A stretch of DNA of 45,426 bases from JBDNIO01 sp041688215 (GTDB lineage Bacteria; Pseudomonadota; Gammaproteobacteria; Nevskiales; Salinisphaeraceae). Shown one piece after another: positions 23,641 through 32,154 of the stretch; the stretch's first letter is position 1; every line of letters begins with the position of its first letter. Both the position numbers and the translations under genes were made by a program. The DNA is taken from assembly GCA_041688215.1 (NCBI GenBank), contig JBDNIO010000205.1:1-45426 (forward strand), given 5' to 3'. The notes under the pieces were generated by a model. That model made no database searches. It saw nothing but the letters and a program-made list of their open reading frames with translations, and had not been told where the DNA came from.

Positions 23641-24906
23641 ATGAACCAGTCAAATATTAGTCGTCTTGCAACATTCTTATTCGCCGGGCTTGTGGTCACG
23701 CTCGCGGGCTGTACCACGCAAACCGTAAAACGCGTCAACGTAGAACCGGCGGAACACGCCGAGCGCGAAATCCCCGCCTCGCAGCTGCTGAACGTGAACA
23801 TCTCGGTATTTGACCCCAACGTGCCGGAAGACCTGGAAGCGCAGGAAGAGCAGAATATTTATCCCGGCGTGCGCGACACCGAAGCGCGTTACATGCCTTA
23901 CAACCTGCGTCGCACCCTGCAGGACACCGGCCACTGGGGCGCGGTGCGTGTGGTGCCCGAGCCGATAGAAACCTCCGAACTGCTGGTCACCGGCAAAGTG
24001 CTGCACTCGGATGGCGAATTGCTGAAATTAAAAGTCCAGGCCAAAGACGCCACCGGCCGGGTCTGGCTGGACAAGGTTTACGACCAGAAAACTGCGCGCC
24101 TGAGCTATACCCCCGAGGCGCAAGCCACGCAGAATGATCCTTTCCAGGGTATTTATAATCAGATATCCAACGACTTGCTCGAAGCGCGGCGCGACATCAG
24201 CACCCAGGAGGTCGAGAATATACGCCAGGTATCGGAGGTTCGTTTCGCCGCCGATCTGGCGCCGGAGAGTTTCGCCCCCTATCTGAGCGTGGAGGGGGAT
24301 CGCTACAAACTTAAAGGCCTGCCCGCCGCCAATGATCCCAACGTACAACGCATTGCCCAGATCCGCGAACGCGACTATGCGTTAATTGACGCGCTGGACC
24401 AGCATTACGGTCTGTTCTACCAGCAAGTCGACCCGGCCTACGATGAATGGCGGTCTTCCAGCTATCGCGAGGTGGTGCAGTTACGCGAGCTTCGCCAACA
24501 GGCATTAAGCCGTAAACTGCTGGGCGCGGCGGCGGTTATAGCCGGTGTTGTGGGGTCGGTGCAGGGCAGTGGCACCTCCGCGGCGGTGGCCTCACAGGCC
24601 GGTATTATCGGCGGCGCGGTACTGTTCGGCAGCGGCCTGCAAAAAGGCCGGGAATCCGAACTCCACGCAGAAGCCCTCAAGGAACTCGGGCAGTCACTGG
24701 AAAGCGATGTGAAACCGCGGGTGGTGGAACTGGAAGGCCAGACTGTAACCCTGAGTGGTTCAGCCGAAGCCCAGTACGAAGAGTGGCGACGCCTGCTGCG
24801 TCAAATCTACGCGGCGGAAACCGGTTTTCACGTAAGTAGCGAGTCCAGCGCGGGTTCCGGGGCCGCCCGGCCAGGACAGCCAGAACAACAGCCAGAAGAC
24901 CTTTGA
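23641..24906 (+). CDS. Lipoprotein of unknown function
   Basis: A 421-residue predicted lipoprotein (lipobox TLAGC, Thr at +2, suiting the outer membrane). The mature N-terminal half resembles bacterial envelope-assembly proteins in style: LNVNISVFDPNVPED, then strands with VRVVPEPIETSELLVTGKVLHSDGELLKL. A helical stretch and a glycine/alanine-rich hydrophobic hairpin follow (about 297-335, LLGAAAVIAGVVG and AGIIGGAVLFGSGLQKG), which could insert in a membrane. I do not recognise a named domain. It starts 8 bp after the Pro-rich lipoprotein gene. Confidence 0.75.
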   Translation: MNQSNISRLATFLFAGLVVTLAGCTTQTVKRVNVEPAEHAEREIPASQLLNVNISVFDPNVPEDLEAQEEQNIYPGVRDTEARYMPYNLRRTLQDTGHWGAVRVVPEPIETSELLVTGKVLHSDGELLKLKVQAKDATGRVWLDKVYDQKTARLSYTPEAQATQNDPFQGIYNQISNDLLEARRDISTQEVENIRQVSEVRFAADLAPESFAPYLSVEGDRYKLKGLPAANDPNVQRIAQIRERDYALIDALDQHYGLFYQQVDPAYDEWRSSSYREVVQLRELRQQALSRKLLGAAAVIAGVVGSVQGSGTSAAVASQAGIIGGAVLFGSGLQKGRESELHAEALKELGQSLESDVKPRVVELEGQTVTLSGSAEAQYEEWRRLLRQIYAAETGFHVSSESSAGSGAARPGQPEQQPEDL

Positions 24907-24955
24907 GTACCCGTGTCGTGGCTGCCACAGGCTCGGGCGGGGGCGCCTCTGGACC

Positions 24956-26497
24956 ATGAGTGAACGCGAGCAGGAACAACCCTCGAACCCGGATGGTTTT
25001 GAACGCATTACGCCGGCCCAGATCAGGCCCGGCGCGCCCGCGGCAGACAAACCCACCCGCACCCCTGCCAAAAGTCTGCCGGCGGCCTGGGTCGGCATCG
25101 CGCTGGTGCTGTTTCTGATGCTGGGCGCCAGCGTGTTTTTCTGGCTACCCCAAGGTTCGAGCCCGGCCACTGCTGTACAACAAGCAACGCCCGACCCCGT
25201 GGCCCCAACCTCGCCTGCTGACGAAGTTGCGCCGCCGGCTGACGCGGAAACCCTGTTGTCGCAACGCGAGCAGGCGCAAACCCGGGCGCGGGAGTTATCT
25301 GAAAAGCGCGACAGCTTACAGGCTCAAAACGTGCAACGCTGGGCGGCGAATATATTCGCGAAAAACACCAAGCTCAGTGACACCGCCGCGGCGCAATTCG
25401 AGCAGCGCGATTACACAGGCGCGATCGAGAACACCACTCAGGGCATAGCCCAGGCCGACAAATTGCTCGCCCAAGCAGATAAGGTGCTGGCGGATGCGCT
25501 CGCCCGCGGCGAGGCGGCGTTTGCGGATGAAGACCGCCCCGCGGCGGTTGAGGCCTATGAACTGGCGCTGGCCGTAGCGTCGGAAAATGCCAACGCACAG
25601 AAAGGCCTGGCCCGCGCGCAAAGCCTGGATGCGGTGTTGGAAAAAATGCGCGCCGGCAAAACCCAGGAACAGAATAATGAACTTGGCCCCGCGCGTGAAA
25701 GCTATCAGGCAGCGTTGAATCTGGACGGTGAATATCAGCCAGCGCGGCAAGCGCTGGCCCGCGTGCAATCGCAAATTACCGGCAAGGCCTTCAGCCAGCA
25801 CATGTCGCGCGGCCTGGCGGCGCTGGACCGTGGAGATTTCGCGGCGGCGCAATCGGCTTTTGAGTCCGCCAGAAAACTTGCCCCCAACGACAGCAGCGCG
25901 CGTGACGGTCTGACGCAGGCCAACGCGGGGTTGCAGCAGCAGGCCATTGCGCGTCATCAGAAATCGGCGCAGGCTGCGGCGGCGCAGGAAAACTGGCAAC
26001 AGGCACTGGACGAATACCAGGCGGCATTGAAGCTGGATCCGGCTTTGAGTTTTGCCCAGTCCGGCGAAAAACGGGCAACCGAGCGTTTACAGCTTGACCA
26101 GAAATTGCAGTACCACCTGGATAATCAGAAGCGGCTCAGCGACAAGACCGCGCAAGCTGGCGCCGAGGCGCAACTGGCGCAAGCGCGCAGCCTAGTTGAT
26201 GCTGGGGCCGACGCCGGGCCCAGGCTGGAAAATCAGATCAAACAGCTATCCGATCTGCTGGCCGCGATGCGCCGTCCAGTGCCGGTGCAACTGGTCTCGG
26301 ATAAACGCACGCAGGTGCTGGTGTATCACGTCGGCGATCTGGGCAGTTTCGAGCGCAAACGCCTCGAACTGACGCCGGGCGAATATACGGTAGTGGGCCG
26401 TTGCCCGGGCTACCGCGATGTCCGGCGTACCATTGAAGTGAAGGCGGATCAGGCTTTGGTCGGTCCTGTGAGCATACGCTGTGAGGAGAAAATTTGA
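24956..26497 (+). CDS. Inner-membrane-anchored periplasmic TPR protein
   Basis: A 513-residue protein with a short cytoplasmic N-terminus, one transmembrane helix (about residues 43-64, AAWVGIALVLFLMLGASVFFWL) and a large periplasmic part. After a charged coiled coil (about 98-125) come TPR-like repeats, each with an ALALD/ALKLDP-type turn (DRPAAVEAYELALAVA, ARESYQAALNLDGEYQPA, DEYQAALKLDPALSFA). The last about 75 residues are beta-rich and PEGA-like (LVYHVGDLGSFERKRLELTPGEYTVVGRCPGYRDVRRTIEV). It is probably a scaffold. The stop overlaps the next start as TTGA, and the next protein has the same single-helix-plus-PEGA plan. Confidence 0.75.
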   Translation: MSEREQEQPSNPDGFERITPAQIRPGAPAADKPTRTPAKSLPAAWVGIALVLFLMLGASVFFWLPQGSSPATAVQQATPDPVAPTSPADEVAPPADAETLLSQREQAQTRARELSEKRDSLQAQNVQRWAANIFAKNTKLSDTAAAQFEQRDYTGAIENTTQGIAQADKLLAQADKVLADALARGEAAFADEDRPAAVEAYELALAVASENANAQKGLARAQSLDAVLEKMRAGKTQEQNNELGPARESYQAALNLDGEYQPARQALARVQSQITGKAFSQHMSRGLAALDRGDFAAAQSAFESARKLAPNDSSARDGLTQANAGLQQQAIARHQKSAQAAAAQENWQQALDEYQAALKLDPALSFAQSGEKRATERLQLDQKLQYHLDNQKRLSDKTAQAGAEAQLAQARSLVDAGADAGPRLENQIKQLSDLLAAMRRPVPVQLVSDKRTQVLVYHVGDLGSFERKRLELTPGEYTVVGRCPGYRDVRRTIEVKADQALVGPVSIRCEEKI

Positions 26498-28536
26498 GTC
26501 CGTCCGGCAACAATCCACGCATAGAACCTGCGGCTTTTCAGGCGCCGGGCAGCAGCCGTGCGAGTAAGCAAAAGCGCTCGCTTCGACCTTTGCCCGTCAT
26601 TGTGGCGGCCGTGCTCTTGATGTTCGCGGCTTGCGCATGGTTCCTGTTTACCGCGCAGGCAGTGAGTGTGCGCTTCGACCCGCGGGCGGACGACGTGGAC
26701 TTCAGCGGCGGTTTCTCTCTGCCGCTGGGCGGCCGGTTTTTGCTGCGTCCGGGTGAATACGCGCTTTCCGCCTCGAAAAAGGGATACGAACCGTTTCAGC
26801 AGTCCATCCAGATCAAGCCAGGCGACAATCCGCCATTTGAATTTAGCCTGGAAAAATTGCCTGGACGCCTGGCAGTAACCTCTACACCGAGCGAAGCAAC
26901 CGTGGTTATCGATGGCGATGAAGCCGGAAAGACTCCGCTACAGCCGGTAAAACTGAAAGCCGGTGTGCACAAGCTGCAGCTTCGGGCGCGTCGCTACGAG
27001 GTATTTGAGTCCACCGTAGAAATCGAAGGCAAGGACGAACTGCAAACGTTGGAGGTTGAACTCAAACCCGCATGGGCGGCCATTACGATTGATTCCAACC
27101 CGCCGGGTGCCACACTTAAAGTGGATGGCGAGGCCCGTGGCAAAACCCCGATTACCGAAGACATCGGCGCCGGCAATCGCAGTCTTGTCCTCGAGCTGGA
27201 AGGGTATCAGTCGTGGCAGAAATCCTTGCAAGTAGTGTCGCAACAACCCCAGACACTGCCCAAGGTACAACTGGAAAAAGCCCTGGGAAAATTGCGTGTA
27301 AGCAGTAACCCGGCCGGGGCCAGCGTAAGCGCCGCTGGCGATTATCGCGGCCGCACACCACTAACGATTACGCTCACGCCGAATAAAGATACAGATGTAA
27401 AAATTGCTAAAGCCGGCCATAAATTGGTAACGCGCAGTGCCAGCGTCGCCAGTGGTGATCAGGAGAATTTTAGCGTCGAGCTTGAGCCCATACTCGGCTC
27501 GGTCAAATTCAGCGCCACGCCGGCAGATGCGCGTTTATTCGTGGACGGCAGCGAGCGCGGCGCGGCCAATCAAACGCTGTCGCTCGCTGCCACCCCGCAG
27601 AAAATCGAGATTCGCAAAGACGGGTACGAAACATTCAAGGCCAATGTGACGCCCAAACCTGGGCTGGAACAATCCGTCAGTGCCAAACTGGTTACGCCCG
27701 AGCAGGCGAAAGTCGCATCCACGCCGGCTGTAATCGAGACAGCGGCGGGCCAGCGGATGCGCCTGATCCCGCCCGGCAGTTTCACCATGGGTGCGCCGCG
27801 ACGCGAACAGGGACGCCAAGCCAACGAAACCGAAAAAGACGTGAATCTGACCCGCGCTTTTTACCTGTCGGTGCACGAGGTCACTAACAAACAGTTCCGT
27901 GCGTTTCGCGACAAGCACTCCTCCGGTATTGTGCAGCGGACCACGCTGGACAACGACAACTATCCGGTGGTGAGGGTGAGCTGGGAAGACGCCGTGGCCT
28001 ATTGCAACTGGCTAAGCCAGCACGAAGGCCTGCCCGCTGCCTACCAGGGTGGGGAGCTTGTTACGCCGGTCAACACAGGTTACCGCTTGCCCACGGAAGC
28101 CGAATGGGCCTGGGCGGCGCGCTTTGCCGGCGGCCGCAGTCTTAAGTATCCCTGGGGCGCGAGCATGCCGCCGCCGGGTTCCGCCGGTAATTTTGCCGAT
28201 GTGTCGGCCGCGCCGATTGTCAGCCAGCATCTGGAATCCTATAACGACGGCTACAAGGCCGCGGCGCCGGTGGGCCGGTTTAGTGCAAACGCGACGGGTA
28301 TATATGATATGGGCGGTAATGCGGCCGAATGGGTAAACGACCGCTACAGCACCAGCCTGGGCGTAATCGGGCGAACCGAAACCGATCCGCTGGGTCCAAG
28401 TAGCGGACGTACGCACGTGATACGCGGCTCGAGCTGGCGCCACGGCCGGATTACCGAATTAAGATTGTCGTATCGTGATTTCGATAGCGAAGCGCGCGAC
28501 GATCTCGGTTTTCGTATCGCGCGCTACGCGCCGTGA
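26494..28536 (+). CDS. Membrane-anchored PEGA-repeat protein with formylglycine-enzyme-like domain
   Basis: A 680-residue protein with one transmembrane helix (about 34-53). At least four PEGA-type beta repeats follow (about 65-390), each of the form 'TPSEATVVIDGDEAGKTPL...' with NPPGATLKVDGEARGKTPI and NPAGASVSAAGDYRGRTPL. A sulfatase-modifying-factor (FGE) domain occupies about 410-680: IPPGSFTMG, VSWEDAVAYCNWLS, YRLPTEAEWAWAAR, YPWG, GNAAEWVND, VIRGSSWR, LGFRIAR. The paired catalytic cysteines of true FGE are missing; the region reads VIRGSSWRHGRITELRLSYR with none. So it is more likely a structural or binding version, possibly in the periplasm. The TTG start is supported by GAGGAG at 26483-26488 and the TTGA overlap. 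Confidence 0.85.
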   Translation: MSPSGNNPRIEPAAFQAPGSSRASKQKRSLRPLPVIVAAVLLMFAACAWFLFTAQAVSVRFDPRADDVDFSGGFSLPLGGRFLLRPGEYALSASKKGYEPFQQSIQIKPGDNPPFEFSLEKLPGRLAVTSTPSEATVVIDGDEAGKTPLQPVKLKAGVHKLQLRARRYEVFESTVEIEGKDELQTLEVELKPAWAAITIDSNPPGATLKVDGEARGKTPITEDIGAGNRSLVLELEGYQSWQKSLQVVSQQPQTLPKVQLEKALGKLRVSSNPAGASVSAAGDYRGRTPLTITLTPNKDTDVKIAKAGHKLVTRSASVASGDQENFSVELEPILGSVKFSATPADARLFVDGSERGAANQTLSLAATPQKIEIRKDGYETFKANVTPKPGLEQSVSAKLVTPEQAKVASTPAVIETAAGQRMRLIPPGSFTMGAPRREQGRQANETEKDVNLTRAFYLSVHEVTNKQFRAFRDKHSSGIVQRTTLDNDNYPVVRVSWEDAVAYCNWLSQHEGLPAAYQGGELVTPVNTGYRLPTEAEWAWAARFAGGRSLKYPWGASMPPPGSAGNFADVSAAPIVSQHLESYNDGYKAAAPVGRFSANATGIYDMGGNAAEWVNDRYSTSLGVIGRTETDPLGPSSGRTHVIRGSSWRHGRITELRLSYRDFDSEARDDLGFRIARYAP

Positions 28537-28544
28537 GGCTTGCC

Positions 28545-28763
28545 ATGACCAATCTTATGAGAGTGTTGTGCGTACTGGGTTTGTTAACGCTGGTACCTGC
28601 ACAGGCGCAGGAAAAAGCAGAAAAGCCGCAAGCTGAGCCAAATAAGTCCGAACAACAGCCGAAACCGGAAAAACGCAGTGCGCCCAGCCGCCCGGCACAA
28701 TCGTTTACACCCTCCGAGAAAATTCGTGCAGATACCAGCGTGGCATTTCCCGCAGATATCTAA
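28545..28763 (+). CDS. Small exported protein of unknown function
   Basis: A 72-residue product: signal peptide (LMRVLCVLGLLTLVPAQAQ, cleavage probably after AQA) and about 50 residues of charged, Lys/Glu/Pro/Gln-rich sequence ending TSVAFPADI. ATG at 28545 has GAGG 6 bp upstream; a GTG at 28533 overlapping the previous stop (GTGA) is the alternative. The length and composition suggest a disordered periplasmic partner of the neighbouring proteins. No family recognised. Confidence 0.6.
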   Translation: MTNLMRVLCVLGLLTLVPAQAQEKAEKPQAEPNKSEQQPKPEKRSAPSRPAQSFTPSEKIRADTSVAFPADI

Positions 28764-28769
28764 TAAGTT

Positions 28770-28915
28770 GATGAAAAACTTCATCCTTGGACTTTTCCAT
28801 CGACGGAATACAAAAACGCGGTTTTTGTGTTCCTTCATTTTCAAGCACATACAGTGCTCAAAAATGTTGGCACATCCATGTGCCAATCGGGAGCAGCCGA
28901 AAAACTGAGTTTTTC
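28770..28915. repeat. Array of five short hairpins within the operon
   Basis: Five inverted repeats in 146 bp: 28770-28785 (GATGAA/TTCATC), 28810-28828 (ACAAAAAC/GTTTTTGT), 28844-28858 (AGCAC/GTGCT), 28868-28885 (TGGCACAT/ATGTGCCA) and 28899-28915 (GAAAAACT/AGTTTTTC). The outer segments are roughly inverted copies of each other (TTGATGAAAAACTT; AGTTTTTCAGCAG), which fits a MITE-like unit inserted between two genes of the operon. No coding potential seen. Confidence 0.65.
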
Positions 28916-28962
28916 AGCAGCGCCCTAAACCGGATTCGAAAAATGGCATACGGAAATAAAAC

Positions 28963-29760
28963 ATGAAAGGACGTTTATCAACCGAATTCGTATACCAGCT
29001 CTTTGCCCTGCTGGTGGCGGTGATTATTGTGCACGCGGCTTATGTATCGGTGGTGCGCCCGCAGGCGCAAGCCGACTCGGCGGCGTTTCAGGCGCAGATC
29101 GAGGCCAATCCGGATGCCAGCCCCGAGCGTTCGCTGTGGGTCATCGTGCGTGACTATGAACAGGAGGTGTGCTTCATCCTCATGCTGTGGGCGATGGCCT
29201 TGCTCGCATTGAAAGCCAGCGGCGTGGTGCGCGAACGCAAACTGCTGAATGAAGATCTGATCCCGATTAGCGCCGGCGAAAGCATTCTGCCGGAAGATGC
29301 GCGCGAGTACGCGCGTGCCATTGAGGCGCTGGACGAACCCGAGCGCGAGTATTTATTCCCGCGCGTGTTGCTGGCGGCGCTGCACCGGTTCCGCGCCACG
29401 CGCAACGTGCAGGATGTGTCCGATGCGGTAACCAACGTCTGCGAGTCCGAAACCGACCGGCTGGACTCCGAGCTGTCCATGATTCGTTACATCGCCTGGG
29501 CGATTCCCTCGATCGGGTTTATCGGCACCGTGCGCGGTATCGGCGAAGCCCTGGGGCTGGCGCACAAGGCGGTGGAGGGCGACATCAGCGGCGTAACCGC
29601 GGCGCTGGGCCTGGCCTTTAATTCCACTTTCGTGGCGCTGGTGTTGTCCATCATCCTGATGTTTCTGTTATTCCAGTTACAGTTGGTACAGGAACGCTTG
29701 GTTATGGATACGCACAATGAATGCGATCGCAGGCTGCTGCAAAACCTGCAGTCGCGTTGA
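28963..29760 (+). CDS. MotA/TolQ/ExbB-family proton-channel protein
   Basis: A 265-residue inner-membrane protein. Transmembrane helices lie at about 10-30 (VYQLFALLVAVIIVHAAYV), 69-88, 174-195 and 215-240. The family signature is clear: P182-SIGFIGTVRGI (compare ExbB/TolQ P-x-x-G-L-x-G-T-V-x-G-I), then VTAALGLAFNSTFVALVLSI, which lines the ion path in that family. ExbB, TolQ and MotA form pentamers around two helices of a partner (ExbD, TolR, MotB). No such partner gene is present, but the two vWA proteins downstream have a matching helix. It starts after the hairpin array with only a weak ribosome binding site and is followed 2 bp later by the next gene. Confidence 0.88.
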   Translation: MKGRLSTEFVYQLFALLVAVIIVHAAYVSVVRPQAQADSAAFQAQIEANPDASPERSLWVIVRDYEQEVCFILMLWAMALLALKASGVVRERKLLNEDLIPISAGESILPEDAREYARAIEALDEPEREYLFPRVLLAALHRFRATRNVQDVSDAVTNVCESETDRLDSELSMIRYIAWAIPSIGFIGTVRGIGEALGLAHKAVEGDISGVTAALGLAFNSTFVALVLSIILMFLLFQLQLVQERLVMDTHNECDRRLLQNLQSR

Positions 29761-29762
29761 AT

Positions 29763-31100
29763 ATGTCCGGCACCTGCATAATCGAGATTAACGACGTCGG
29801 CATTACGGTTGCCGACGCACATAGCCTGAAGCTGAGCAGCCCCGGTTATGCCGTACTCGATGCAGGCGAGTTGTACACCGGCGCCGCGGCGTATGAACGC
29901 GCGCGCCTGAATCCGCGACGCACCTACGACCGCTTCTGGTCGCAACTGGATCAGCAGCCGTTGAGCCGTCCGGCCGGGGAGGCGCAAAGCCATGCGGATC
30001 TGGCGTATTTTCATTTACGGGAACTCTGGCAGGAACTGGCCAGTGAAGCCGAGGAGATTATCTTCGCGGTACCGGCGGATTTTGCAAAACCGCAGCTGGC
30101 CTTGCTGCTGGGGATTGCGCAGGCACTGGAAATGACCGTTACCGGCCTGATAGCCAGCCCGGTGGCAGCCGCCGCGACCGTTGCTGGCGACGCGCCGCGT
30201 CTGGTGCTGGACATGGAACTGCATCGGCTAACCGCGACGCAAGTATCCGGCGGCGCAAACCTGCAATTGGGCAGCCACCGGGAAATATCGAAACAGGGCC
30301 TAGCGGGTTTATACGATGCCTGGGCGAATATGATCGCGGAGCGCTTTGTGCGCGACACCCGCTACGATCCACAACACCAGGCATCGGCGGAGCAGAAATT
30401 ATACGCGCGACTGCCGCAGTGGCTTGATGAGTTGGAGGGGCATGATCATGCACGTTTTGAACTTCAGGTAGCGCAGCGCAGCCACTATGTTGAAATCTCG
30501 GTGTCCGAACTACAGCAAGCAGCGGCGCATATTTACCGGCCAATTATCGAAACCGCGGCTGCCGCCCGGGGGGCAAGCGTACTGCTTGGCCACCGTCTTG
30601 CTGCATTGCCCGGCTTGCAGCACGTCCTGGACGAACGTCTGGCGGCACCCCCGGTAACCTTAACGCAGACCGCAATAGCCGAAAGCGTGTTGGCGCACCT
30701 GGAGGCCGTGCGTTCAGATGCCGCCGCCCCCGCGTTTGTTACCCGTTTGCCGGGCGCCATGCGCGGGGCGATTACGCCTGCGGATGCAGCAGAGGTTGAA
30801 ATCAGCCAGCCGCCCAGCCATGTCTTGTGCCAGTGGCAGGCTTACCCGATTAACGGTGCGCCGCTGGTACTGGACGCCCCTATACCGCGCGGCTTGCGTC
30901 TGGGTGAAACTCCGCAAGGACCGGTAGTAGCGCGGCATGGCGACCACGCTGTGTTGCAGGCTGGCGACGCCAGCGTAATCACGCTTAACGGCGCGCCGGT
31001 TACGGGTGAAACGCGGCTTAGTGTGGGGGATTCTATTCGCGTGGGCGATGCGCCGGAGATGCGCCTGATCGCTCTGGTGTCCGGCGATGGCCCGGCGTAG
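29763..31100 (+). CDS. Degenerate Hsp70/actin-fold protein with FHA-like C-terminus
   Basis: A 445-residue cytoplasmic protein. The N-terminal about 310 residues follow the order of an Hsp70/actin ATPase: phosphate-1-like IEINDVGITVADAH, GYAVLD and GAAAYERARLNPRRTYDRFW (as in Hsp70 'GRAA...NP..T'), VPADFAKPQLALLLGIAQALEMTVTGLIASPVAAAA (as Hsp70 'VPA.F...R...AGL.V..LI.EP.AAA'), LVLDMELHRLTATQV at the phosphate-2 place without the Gly-rich loop, and VLLGHRLAALPGLQHVL. The missing DLGGGT glycines argue against normal ATP hydrolysis. The C-terminal about 80 residues (ITLNGAPVTGETRLSVGDSIRVG) resemble an FHA phosphothreonine-binding sandwich. Start ATG at 29763, 2 bp after the previous stop; the end overlaps the vWA gene by 14 bp. 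Confidence 0.65.
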   Translation: MSGTCIIEINDVGITVADAHSLKLSSPGYAVLDAGELYTGAAAYERARLNPRRTYDRFWSQLDQQPLSRPAGEAQSHADLAYFHLRELWQELASEAEEIIFAVPADFAKPQLALLLGIAQALEMTVTGLIASPVAAAATVAGDAPRLVLDMELHRLTATQVSGGANLQLGSHREISKQGLAGLYDAWANMIAERFVRDTRYDPQHQASAEQKLYARLPQWLDELEGHDHARFELQVAQRSHYVEISVSELQQAAAHIYRPIIETAAAARGASVLLGHRLAALPGLQHVLDERLAAPPVTLTQTAIAESVLAHLEAVRSDAAAPAFVTRLPGAMRGAITPADAAEVEISQPPSHVLCQWQAYPINGAPLVLDAPIPRGLRLGETPQGPVVARHGDHAVLQAGDASVITLNGAPVTGETRLSVGDSIRVGDAPEMRLIALVSGDGPA

Positions 31101-32154
31101 ACGCGGCTTTCAGCAGTTCAGCATGTCCTTTCTGGACTGCATGTCCTGCGGTCTGGGCGCGGTTATTTTACTGTTCATGGTTATTAACCACTCCACCGAG
31201 GTGCGCGCTACCGATACCAATCGCGACGTTGCCGATAACGTCAGTAAGTTAGAGTCCGAGGTGCTGGAAAAGCGCGAGGCGCGAAAGCAATTAGCCGCCG
31301 CGCTGGAAGAAACCGAACGTAAACTGAAAGCCGCGAAAGCTCAGGCCGCGAACCTTGAAGAAGCGGTGGAGGACCATGACAAAGACCAGACCAGCGACAA
31401 CAGCCAAGAGCGCATCGCGTCTTTGCAGTCCGAATTAAAATCGCTCGAAGCCGAAGTACAGGACTTGAGCAAACAGTCCGACAAGGGCGATGCCACGCGC
31501 AGCTTCACCGGCGACGGCGAACGCCAATATCTCACCGGCGTAAAAGTCGGCGGACGCCGTATTCTGATTCTGGTGGATGCCTCCGCCAGCATGCTGGGCG
31601 ATACCATTCTGGATGTCATCCGGCGCCGCAACATGGATACCGCCACCAAACTGCGCTCGGCAAAATGGCGGCGCGCGTTGAACACGGTGGACTGGATTAC
31701 CACGCAGGTGCCGGCGTCTTCCCAGTTCCAGCTTTACGCGTTCAATACCGAAGCCAAAGCGGTGCTAAGCGGCACCGATGGCGCCTGGCAAAGTGCGAGC
31801 GGCGGCACCAAACTGACCGCTGCGGTACAGGCGCTGCGGAAAGTGGTACCGGCTGAGGGCACGAGTCTGGAAAACGCGTTTTCTGCTGCTGCGCGCTTAA
31901 GCCCGGCGCCGGACAGCATTTTTCTGATTATCGACAGCCTGCCCACGCAAGGCACCAAAATCCGTACCGGCGCCGTCGATGGCAACCAGCGTGCTCGCTA
32001 TTATCGCGAGGCGGTAGGACGGCTGCCGCGCGGCGTGCCGGTAAACGTTATCCTGTTTCCCATGGAAGGCGACCCGCTTGCCCCCAGCGCCTATTGGCAG
32101 TTGGCGCAGGGCACGGGCGGTTCGTTTTTAAGCCCGTCGGATGACTGGCCATGA
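31087..32154 (+). CDS. Membrane-anchored vWA protein 1 with ExbD/TolR-like helix
   Basis: A 355-residue protein. After an Arg-rich start (ARRRRG) comes one transmembrane helix (about 13-33) beginning SFLDCMSCG, with an aspartate at residue 17. This matches the place of the proton-carrying Asp in ExbD (PFIDVML) and TolR (PLLDVLL), though the flanking Gly/Cys residues differ. A long coiled coil follows (about 40-130), then a von Willebrand A domain (about 155-350) with the metal-binding motif D164-A-S166-A-S168, a threonine in EGTSLENAF and an aspartate in LIIDSLP. The positive-inside rule places the vWA domain in the periplasm. The gene overlaps the previous by 14 bp and the next by 4 bp. Confidence 0.88.
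   Translation: MARRRRGFQQFSMSFLDCMSCGLGAVILLFMVINHSTEVRATDTNRDVADNVSKLESEVLEKREARKQLAAALEETERKLKAAKAQAANLEEAVEDHDKDQTSDNSQERIASLQSELKSLEAEVQDLSKQSDKGDATRSFTGDGERQYLTGVKVGGRRILILVDASASMLGDTILDVIRRRNMDTATKLRSAKWRRALNTVDWITTQVPASSQFQLYAFNTEAKAVLSGTDGAWQSASGGTKLTAAVQALRKVVPAEGTSLENAFSAAARLSPAPDSIFLIIDSLPTQGTKIRTGAVDGNQRARYYREAVGRLPRGVPVNVILFPMEGDPLAPSAYWQLAQGTGGSFLSPSDDWP

Noticed and set aside
26494..28536. Active sulfatase-modifying enzyme
   Set aside because: The catalytic cysteine pair is missing and no sulfatase gene lies in the window.
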